A DNA stretch of 64,000 nucleotides from assembly GCF_002878395.1 (NCBI RefSeq), contig NC_061115.1, positions 54,585,685 through 54,649,684 of the forward strand. Reading direction: 5' to 3'. Position numbers and translations under genes: made by a program. Position 1 is the stretch's first letter. Every line of letters starts with the position of its first letter. The notes below the pieces were generated by a model. It had not been told where the DNA came from. It did not search any database and saw only the letters and a list, made by a program, of their open reading frames with translations. Positions 55,895-64,000 of this stretch are shown in pieces. Origin of the DNA: Capsicum annuum. Its lineage: Eukaryota; Streptophyta; Magnoliopsida; Solanales; Solanaceae.

Positions 55895-56625
55895 AAGCGT
55901 ACATGCAAGTGTACATGGTCATACAAATAATAAAGTGGATCTTGCAAGAAGAATAATGATCCGAGAAAGACTTGGCGTTTAGCAAACAATCCAATTTAAG
56001 TTTTACTATTAAGATTAAACAAGTGCAATTTATAACCAAAGAGAGTTTAGTTTTTGTTAAACTAAAAGTAACGATGAACAATAATGAAAATTACAAGTGT
56101 TGTAAACAATAATTTGGGGAGTACTAGGGCCAAGGCATCTTGAAAAATCATACAAAGAAATACAATCTTATTGGTTGGGTTATCTATCCTGGTTATTGAT
56201 TCACAGGATTAATATCATGATTATAATCTTTAGAGTCTCTAATAGTCTATTCAAATTAGCCCCACAATTATATCGTTGAGTGGAGATATAAGAACTAATT
56301 CAAACGCCTTTGTATTTCATCCTATATTTGAGCCAAATGGGGAAGATTAGGTACATTCCTATCTTAACTAAGAATCTTAACTTTAATTTATCTAAAAGAC
56401 AAACTCAGTACTAATGTTCAATGTTCTAATCTAATGTTACTCTTGTCGGGTTCATAAAAGAAATATAGATGTATTTTAAAGATCACAAATCAACAAAATA
56501 GTAAATACAGAACATAAGAACAACCAAGTACGATATTCAACATTAACCAACTTAAATATATGCTAAGAAATCCTGTCTATAGTCTCAATCCTAGAAAGAG
56601 GGTGTTTAGCCATTCATACTCTATC
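55895..56625 (-). mobile_element. Athila/Tat LTR fragment
   Basis: Similar by eye to the 5' LTRs at 22556 and 29727: ACATGCAAGTG.ACATGGTC near 55900, ACCAAAGAGAGTT near 56035, CAAGGCATCTTG near 56133, AATCCTAGAAAGAGGGTG.TTAGCC near 56587. It lacks both ends; the left is fused to the copia RT and the right is cut by another LTR. Confidence 0.75.
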
Positions 56626-57330
56626 ACGACCCAAGACTACCCCTAGTTGTAACATGGTGCTTAGAGAGTGAATCCAAGCTAACCCATGGTCTGGTATCTG
56701 CTATGAAGACTAGAGAAAATAACAAAATACTGGGTGGAAGCTAAACTGGAAAATCTGATGCTAAGTAGTAATAGAAATAATATCAATCAAGCCTAATTAT
56801 TCGATAAAACTGAAAACATGTTTGACTGTCTAAAAGCCTCTAAAAGATATGGAGTTGATGGGAAACCCCCCCAACTAACTCCAACTAATTAAAATAAGAT
56901 AAAATATATAAGTTGACAACTAATAACCCATCCTTAAATGATAAGGGCTCACCACAATTATTGCTAAGTAGCACAGAAACTGACTAGGCATAATTTGGGA
57001 ACAGAGCGTCCTAATCTATATTATAAGACAATATAGCTAAAAAAAAGTATGTGATCAGTACTTTGAATGTATTGAGTCTGAATGTACCGAGTCTGCAGAA
57101 TGGGAAAGCTAAGTGGTATAACTAAGCATGAATGCATGATCATGTAAACTGAATGCAAGACCGTGTATAAACATATACTGAATAAGCTGGTTAACTGGAT
57201 AACTGAATACAAGGCCATGCATATCTGAGATGAAAAATAAACTTAATATGTAAATACTAAAACAAAATGAGAGACTGTGGGAGTTAACTACAACCGACAT
57301 AACTCAATCTGAGCAAACTCGGAGTCTAAC
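56626..57330 (-). mobile_element. Gypsy-type LTR fragment (minus)
   Basis: It begins TATCACGACCCAAGAC (plus view), a mutated form of the TGTCACGACCC end known from Tekay/Del LTRs, followed by CTAACCCATGGTC. It is interrupted at 57331 by the next element, and no continuation was identified with confidence. Confidence 0.55.
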
Positions 57331-58470
57331 TGTAACGCCTCGAGATTACCCCCAAGACGTCACATGGTTCCTAGAACCACAAGTGATCTCAAGCTAACCC
57401 TTGTACTAGCATAACTCATAAGTGACTGAATAAAATACAATAATCTGAAAGAAAAATACGGAAGATAAATCTTTTCTAAACATGATCAATATAAAACTAT
57501 ATCAAAATAATACAAATCTGATTATACAATAAGACTAGAATCAAATACATTAAATTCTACTGACAGTCTATAAAGCCTTTACTAGTATTGACTATAGGTA
57601 GCCGGGATATGACCCCCGACAATCCCAAATCAATACGACTGAACAAAGAAAACAAAATGCTACTGAAACTATGACTGACTCAAACCCTTAAATAAAAAGG
57701 GCTTATCAACTGCTGACTGGAAATTGCAACTGTCTGATTATGTGTGCACGCTACAACTTGTACCTACATTATTAAATAATGTAGCACATAGACATATATG
57801 TGGATTAGTACTTATGGAATGTACTGAGCTTGTAGGGGTGAATGCATAAGTAAAATAGTAACTAGTTGTGCTTATAACTTGTAAAGAATGTATGTTGTGT
57901 AAATAACTCACATTGGCTTGACTAACAGAAAGCTGAAAAATCATAAATCATGAATCAAAAAACATACTGTATAAATCTTGTGAGCCATAACACTTAGTTC
58001 TAAAAGCTGTACTTGTACTCTTTCTGTTAGTGGGATAAGTAGGACTGAAATTAAATCTGTTTTCAAATCACGCAGGCTAAGTTTAGAAAGGATTCACCTT
58101 TATCATATGAAAAACTAGAAGCTAAAATTTTATAACTGATGTCTTATGTAAGACAATATCTGAGTAAATTCTTTAGCCTTTACACTTAGTTTCTAAAAGC
58201 TTTTCTCTTATTCTTCTCTGTTAGGACTTAGGGAGTTTCTTCTAAAAACTTTTTTGTTATTCTTTTCTATTAGGGAGGTTCTTCTAACCGACATACACTA
58301 TGTGAGCTATCATAGTGTCCAATGTCTAGTTTTCCTAAGGGGAAAACCTCACGTTGGAGAGAGATTTCTTACCCTTGTAAAGGAGTATAACCTGAGCTAA
58401 GTAATCATAATATGTTTCTATATCCATATAATGGAAATAATCTGAATCTGTACCTACTTTGGATCGTAGT
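57331..58470 (-). mobile_element. 3' LTR of minus-strand gypsy element, left part
   Basis: The plus view starts TGTAACGCCTCGAG at 57331, the CA end of the LTR on the minus strand. It resumes after a solo LTR at 60987. The bases before it (CTAAC, 57326-57330) are a candidate TSD whose partner is outside the window. Confidence 0.75.
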
Positions 58471-60986
58471 TGTAATACCCCATATTTCCCTAGCTTAATT
58501 TAAGTCTTAGTACATGAGTAATCCCATATAAAATTTTTGAAATACTCAGGATTTTTCAGTTTAGACCCTGCCATTGCGTAGGAAATTAAATTAGCTTTCC
58601 AACGATATAAAATTTGTCCAAATTCGATACCCTGGTGAAGAGTTAGCCATTTTTTGTAAGACAGTGTACCACCTGGAACGTCAGCGCATCGCAGAGCCAA
58701 GCCAAATGGAAATTGTCACTTTTTAGTGCTCTATCGTGATATTGGTGCATCGCGCCATAGGCTCAGTTCAGAATTATCCTTTTCCAGTGTTCCAACGCGA
58801 TTCTACCGCGTCGCACTGAGTCTAAAATTCAGAATCAAAGGGGCACCACGATTCCACTGCATCGCGCCAGGCCCCCAGTTCCTAATTGTCATTTTCCAGT
58901 AACATGACGCGATAGCTCCGTGTCGCGCCAGGGCCCAAAATTGAGTTTTTTAGTGACGAATTTTCCTTTATTTCCAGGGGTAGTTTGGTGTTTTTTCACT
59001 GCCCTAATCAGTCTAAACACGAAATTAAACCCCTAAATAATCTATTGCCTCATTATTTCCTCACTTTCTCTCAAGAATAAAACATTCTCTCTCAAAGAGG
59101 CAAAATCCTAGTTCAAGAAATCAAGAACAAGACTAAGAGTTCCTCCAAGAACCTTCAATAAAGAATCTTCTAAGATATATTAGGTGCTCATTCATGGGTC
59201 CCTTTCACCCATGAAGTCCAAGAACTCTTTTTTAAATATACAAGATCTCAGATTCATGATTTCTATGTTTGAATTAGATTGAATTCATATTTATGATATT
59301 AGTTGGGTTTCAATCCATGAATTAATTGCAAGTTTCATGAAAATTGAATAACATGTGTGATGAATATATGATTATCTTGATAAACCCTTGAATTTACAAA
59401 TTGATTAATGTATCATGATGTTTATGTGTTGTCTATTATCATGTAAATAATCCATGCTCCCCAAGTGTTTGCTAAATTGCCTATGTGAAGTAAATAATGG
59501 AATCATGACATGTTATTATGTGGTCTCAATCATGTACAAGCTTATTTCCTATAAGTGTTTGATGAAATGCTTATGTGATTTGACTAGTAAAAGCATAACA
59601 TGTTATTATGTGATCCCATTCATGCACAAGTTTATGTATATCAGGTGTTTGACAAAATATCTAAATGAGTGCATTATTAACAAATAAGTATTGTTATGCC
59701 TTTATGATTATGTTATGTCTTTGTTTTTATGCTATCGAGTCTTGGGGATATTTAATACCTGAAAATCTAGCTATTTATCTAGAGCCAGTGTCAGTTACAG
59801 AATAGTATCATTCATGTCACGATTAGTAGAACCCAGTCAGTTACAAAACTCAAGGAAACTCAGTATTAGTCCAGTCTAGTTCAGTATAATCAGTTCAGTG
59901 TCTATTCAGTTGGGAGTAGGATTCATCATCGAGTGACCCTAGGGATGAGGGCTCACCCATTTGTTAGGACTGGGTCCCTAGAAATAATCCCTAAGTTCCA
60001 GAACTACGTAGCCAGCATAGGTTATGAGATGTCACCTATTAGATAGGACTGACATACTCAGGGATCACCCTCTAGATTAGGACTGACTCCACAACAGATA
60101 TTAGTACCTGTGGCACGATATTAATACCCTTCTAATTGGGGTTACAGATTGGACCCCAACTCAGTTATATTATCTTATTTGGGGCATGTCGGTTAGGTGA
60201 TTACCTCCCGTAGTTTCAGTTTCATTCTTCAGTTTAGAACTCAGTTCATTTTATAGAATCAGGACTATCAGACATAGTCAATCAGTATCAGTAAATCAGT
60301 TATCAGTAACTTCAGTTATCAGTTACTTAGTTATCAAAACTCAGTGCTCAGCTTAAAAAAAGCTCAGTTACAGTCTATACATATATCTACAATATTACAT
60401 ACTCAGTGATTTTTGTAGTATTAGTTATCCACGTACTCTTATATTCAGTTACTCTATATCATTCAGTCAGTTATTTTTCATGCATATGAACCCTTGCATT
60501 CAACCTTACCTTATCTAGCATACTAATACATTCTACGTACTGACCGTATACTCTTTCTTTGCGCTATGATGTCTCATATCATAGGTTCAGACACTCAAGA
60601 TCTCGACCACGTTTAGATAGATCTAGTCAGCAGTTGCAGATTTAGTAGTGAGTCTTCATCTATCAGGGATATGATTTATTTCATTTTATCAGTAGTTCAG
60701 TAGTGGAGTTAGTTTGGGGCTTATCCCATTAAATCCATATTTAGAAAGTTTAGTTAGAGGCTTTCAAACTAGACCAATTCAGATAGTGTTTAGTTTTAAG
60801 ATATTTTTACCAGATATTATTTATCAGTATTTATATTTTGAACCTTATGGCAATTAATCCTAATTCCACATTTATTTAAGTATTACTATTTAGTGCTCAC
60901 AACAGATATCAGACATGGGTTAACTTGTGGTCTTTTGGGGTTGTAAGCACCGTGTGGCATCCAGGGTGTACTCTCGGGGTATTATA
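58471..60986 (+). mobile_element. Solo LTR, 2,516 bp, TSD GTAGT
   Basis: It starts TGTAATACCCC and ends GGGGTATTATA, so the ends form an 11-bp inverted pair with one mismatch (the final CA mutated to TA). GTAGT flanks it on both sides (58466-58470 and 60987-60991). No primer site, PPT or coding remnant is inside. The first 500 bp hold several GC-rich CATCGCGCCA-like repeats (58680-58940). CTCTCTCAAAGAGG-like leader sequence follows near 59090. The orientation as plus is inferred from this start and the TAAGCACCGTGTGGCATCC block near the end. Confidence 0.9.
58680..58945. repeat. Degenerate GC-rich repeats in the solo LTR
   Basis: Four to five copies of a roughly 65-75 bp unit around GCGCATCGC, GGTGCATCGCGCCA, ACCGCGTCGCAC, ACTGCATCGCGCCA and CGTGTCGCGCCA, alternating with CAGTTC..AATTGTC..TTTTCCAGT. 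They are in the promoter-proximal part of the LTR. Confidence 0.65.
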
Positions 60987-62268
60987 GTAGTTCTGGGGTA
61001 TGTGAACTGAGACACATATCCAACTCGGTGCTAAATACTGCTCCCTTACATATATGCTCATTCTGTAGGAAATCCACCTTAAAAATAGCATAAGGGTTTA
61101 TAATGAAAACCAGTTATGCATCCATTTGTTTTAAACTGTAATCAAGACTAAATGTATGGATTCCATATCTTAGCTGAGGATCAAAAGATCAAATCTTGCT
61201 TAAAATCTGAATACATTTTTATCAAAGAATACTTAAACATCATCTTTCTTAAAATGTCAAGGCTTAAACTTAGGGCTTATAACCCTTCCTTGAAAATCAT
61301 GTCAAATCACAACAAACTTTATACTCAACAATAAAAATCTTGAAATACTTTAACAATTCTAGTCAAGATAATGAAATTCAATTCTCAACATGTGAAATCA
61401 AGTATCAGCATAAACATGTGAAAGAAGATATGCAATACAACACTTAAATCACTTGTAACTTCATAAACTTCAAATAATGATCTTTGGGTATGAACCCTAG
61501 ACTGAAATACATGTAAATTCAACTTTAAAAGCTAGTTTTAGGCATAAGGATGAAAGAAGTATCCTTGTTCATAACCCCACATACCTTAAAAGGTTTGATT
61601 TGATGTAGAAAACTTGACTTTGAAACCCTTGGAGATGATCTTGAGATTCTTAGACTAGGAAAATTAATTCTTATTTTTTTTTTGAAGAGATTGTTATGGA
61701 GTCTTGAAGTTGTTGAATGGAGATTAAGGTTTGTTCTTGAGGGAGGCTTGGAGAGAAATTATGGATAAAACATCAAATAATGCTCCTTGGAGCTTTAATT
61801 ATCTATTATGGTCAAGTTAGGGTGGAGGGAAAGACCCATTTTCCCTTAAAAGTGTAGAAACATAAACTGAAAATTAGGGGTAGCGATGGAGCGCACGTCG
61901 CGGGCTAATCACGTAACCTCACTACCTCTCTCACGAAAATAGCTATAACTTTTCGCTCAGGTATTGGAAATCTGACTCAATTATCTACAATTTTGTGGGT
62001 ATTGATCTACAAAATTCTATGTATATCAGAAGGTATACATGTTCAAAGTAGACCCTTGTAGAATCAAATACTAAACTTTTAACGAATCAAAGGATCTTAG
62101 CTCTACTTTGTTCTAAGTAATTTCTATGAACATATTTTACCTATAAAGCACTTCATAAACTAGGATAATGATTATGAAACTTATATTCACATGGAAATCA
62201 TTTGGATTAGAGCTTACACATGTAGGAATGACGGTTATAATTCTAGCGCGAAAGTACGGGGTGTTACA
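60987..62268 (-). mobile_element. 3' LTR of minus-strand gypsy element, right part
   Basis: The minus strand starts TGTAACACCCCGTACTTTCG at 62268. With 57331-58470 it makes a complete LTR of about 2.4 kb, with TG...CA ends. A GC-rich block (GCGCACGTCGCGGGC, 61890-61904) lies near 370 bp from the LTR start, as in the related LTR at 2522-4807. Confidence 0.8.
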
Positions 62269-62283
62269 TTTTCTCCCCTTTGG
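62269..62283 (-). other. Polypurine tract of the minus-strand gypsy element
   Basis: The minus strand reads CAAAGGGGAGAAAA just before the LTR, preceded by a TCATTCGAGGACCAATG block typical for the end of Tekay/Del pol regions. Confidence 0.8.
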
Positions 62284-62834
62284 AATCATTGGTCCTCGAA
62301 TGATGGATAGGAACTTATTGAAGCTTTAGAGGTATGGAATAATGTGGACATGATATGTCTTCAAAGAAATGATATAACTGAGTTGAAACATTAAAAATTC
62401 TATCATAAAACTAATTTCTGAGCTCATTTGCCTTTGCTTACTATATGGAGCTGATTCAAGCTGAGAATTTAGAATTCGCTTGAAGTGTTCATAATACAAT
62501 CATACATATAGAACTGCAAAGTGATAAATTATGTACACAAAAATCATGAGACAACGAGGCTAAGATCATACAATGGGTATTATGCTGTTTGAGGTAGAAT
62601 ACTTGGAAAACTAAGATTATTCACTGAACCCATATGAACTGAATCATGATTAAATATCTGAATCTAAAACTGATGCATGGTGCATGAACTAAGCTAGATT
62701 CATAATTTGCATGAATGCAAACATTTTACCTCATGGAATGGCCTTACTCGCAAAACTTTAGGTAGTACGACTAGATGGAAAGTTAGAAATCTATAGGATC
62801 TTATCTGTTTGATTGTTAAACTGGATTGTAGGCT
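62284..62834 (-). other. Non-coding 3' part of the minus-strand gypsy element
   Basis: RT, RNase H and integrase should lie here (about 3 kb) but only 550 bp without pol motifs separate the PPT from the protease end. It is therefore a deletion derivative. Confidence 0.6.
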
Positions 62835-63361
62835 ATATGGACTCCGAGAAGATCTTTAGGAAACAACTCTAGAAATTCATTCACCACCGGGATAGACTCA
62901 AGACTTGGGATCTCGGAACATAAATCCTTGACTCAAATGAGATAATAGACACACCTCTTGGAAATTATTTTTCTCGCCTTAAGAAAAGAGACAAACTGAC
63001 GCATAGGCACTGAGATACTACCCTTCCATTCTATGACTAGCTTATTTGAAACTATTTTATTTCTACAATCAATTGATGCATAGTAGGAGTGGATCCAATC
63101 CATACCAAGAATGACATCGAAATCGGTCATTTCAAATTCTACAAAATCAACTGAGGTGACTTTTTGGGATATTGTGATTGGGAAAATTTTATATACCCAT
63201 CTATCTATAATGGAACTACCGATTAGAGTGGACACTAATAAAGGTTCCATAAGAATTTCAAGACTGACACCAAAATCCTTTGCTATATAGGGAGTCACAA
63301 AGGAAAGTGGGGCTTCGGGATCTAATAGTGCATACACACGAAGGTGAAAGACATATAACAT
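62835..63361 (-). pseudogene. Gypsy retropepsin relic with altered active site
   Basis: A 142-residue minus-strand frame starts MLYVFHLRVYALLDPEAPLS. DPEA stands at the active site where the family has DPGA or DSGA; the glycine is replaced by glutamate, so it is probably inactive. Then come FVTPYIAKDFGV, GSSIIDRWVYKIFPITI, VDFVEFEMTDFDVILGMDWIHSY (the C-terminal ILGMDW block) and CRNKIV. After a stop, a short piece with VKDLCSEIPSLESIPVVNEF and FPKDL continues the linker toward RT and ends near 62835. In a living element it would process Gag-Pol. Lineage: Tekay/Del-like, from these motifs and the LTR. Confidence 0.85.
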
Positions 63362-63532
63362 ACCACTAACCAGATCAGGATAACCCTATAGATACTGATG
63401 AGTATGAAGGGCATAGAGTTGATTTTGACGCTATCCACTAGTGTTATTAGAGGTGGTGTCTTGCTGAGTCAGGTGATCTACCGGAGCTGATGAGGAGTTA
63501 GTCTAGCCCTGTTGATGATTAATCCTAATGTT

Positions 63533-63730
63533 TCACATACCTTTTGGGAAGTCTCTTATCTTATAGCCTAACTTTTCATACATGAAACACGTATCACTGC
63601 CGCCTATGCACTCACCTTTGTGGTTCTTACCATACCTTTTGCAGACTAGGTTGGTGTGACTACTGTTCATACTACCCTGAGACTTATAGCGTGGTGCTTT
63701 AGCATGAGTATCCAATTGGAAATTAGGCAT
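63533..63730 (-). pseudogene. Gypsy gag C-terminus with decayed zinc knuckle
   Basis: A 65-residue minus-strand frame ends CKRYGKNHKGECIGGSDTC and then FMYEKLGYKIRDFPKG. The family has a CxxCGxxHxGxC block followed by a CCHC knuckle (C-x2-C-x4-H-x4-C). Here the first block keeps two cysteines and the second reads C-x2-Y-x4-Y-x4-F, so the metal site is lost. It would have bound element RNA. It lies 170 bp before the protease in the expected order; 63731-63889 is decayed gag. Confidence 0.8.
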
Positions 63731-63889
63731 TGGGCAACTGGCAGAAATGGGGCTGGGGCTAAAAATTTCTAGCAGAACTTAGCTAAGAGAAATTAAAACT
63801 ATCAGTCCTAGCCCTTTTATTCGCCCTTTCTCTTTCTTTGATCTTCCCCTCCTTAATTTACTGAGGATAGCTATCAACCTGGAGAGGTT

Positions 63890-64000
63890 CATGTTGAAAA
63901 AGATATGTATGATCTCATATTTCACTCTTAAATTGCATGTTATGGACTTGCAATTTTAAGGATTGATATGACGAAGACATTTTATTCTGTTATCCAAATT
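63890..64000 (+). mobile_element. Start of another Ogre-derived copy
   Basis: TGTTGAAAAAGATATGTATGA and the following bases, including AAATTGCATGTTATG, match 43420-43535 with a modest number of differences. It continues beyond the window. Confidence 0.75.

Overview
This 64 kb window looks like a repeat-rich intergenic stretch of a plant nuclear genome, most likely a eudicot and probably Solanaceae. The basis is the mix of LTR-retrotransposon lineages (Tekay/Del chromovirus, Athila/Tat with a tRNA-Asp type primer site, Ogre/Tat with a tRNA-Arg type primer site, Ale-like and another Ty1/copia), low GC and dense nesting. The genus call is an inference from general resemblance, not from a search. 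I found no intact host gene, tRNA or rRNA gene. Nearly every long reading frame is a relic of retrotransposon gag/pol or chance.

Layout, left to right. 1-4807: minus-strand gypsy-type element, non-coding internal region, primer site and a 2.3 kb 5' LTR ending TGTAACACCCC at 4807. It sits in an Athila/Tat-type gag-protease element (4808-7273) whose 5' LTR (7274-7794 plus 11815 to about 12960) is split by a 4.0 kb minus-strand solo LTR (7795-11814, TSD AGTTA). 12966-16970: 3' part of a Tekay/Del chromovirus (RNase H, integrase, chromodomain-like tail, PPT, 3' LTR). 16970-24050 and 24051-31506: two related minus-strand Athila/Tat elements with gag and protease but no reverse transcriptase or integrase. 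31507-32133: diverged copia LTR relic. 32292-38327: full-length but dead Ty1/copia element. 39267-48527: Ogre/Tat-derived non-autonomous element with TSD GTAAA and a long non-coding 3' region of tandem hairpin modules. 48528-54350: DNA-transposon zone (a MULE-like element with long TIRs carrying a nested hAT-like element; a long-TIR element interrupted by a GC-richer block possibly of organellar origin). 54365-63890: nested stack of an Ale-like copia relic with a 343-bp MITE in its LTR, an Athila/Tat LTR fragment, a minus-strand LTR fragment, and a minus-strand gypsy 3' LTR plus gag/protease remnant, itself split by a perfectly bounded plus-strand solo LTR (58471-60986, TSD GTAGT). 63890-64000: start of another Ogre-derived copy.

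The most interesting signals are not genes. (1) The Ogre-derived element carries several families of short hairpins whose arms differ between copies but stay complementary, which suggests a structured RNA or a structure-driven repeat. (2) LTRs of several unrelated gypsy lineages here carry GC-rich perfect palindromes (three of them with a GTG[C/G]CAC core), often just upstream of a TATA-like box. (3) Two Athila/Tat copies share the same absence of RT-RNaseH-integrase, pointing to a non-autonomous family moved in trans. All alignments were made by eye; no search, folding or dating was run.
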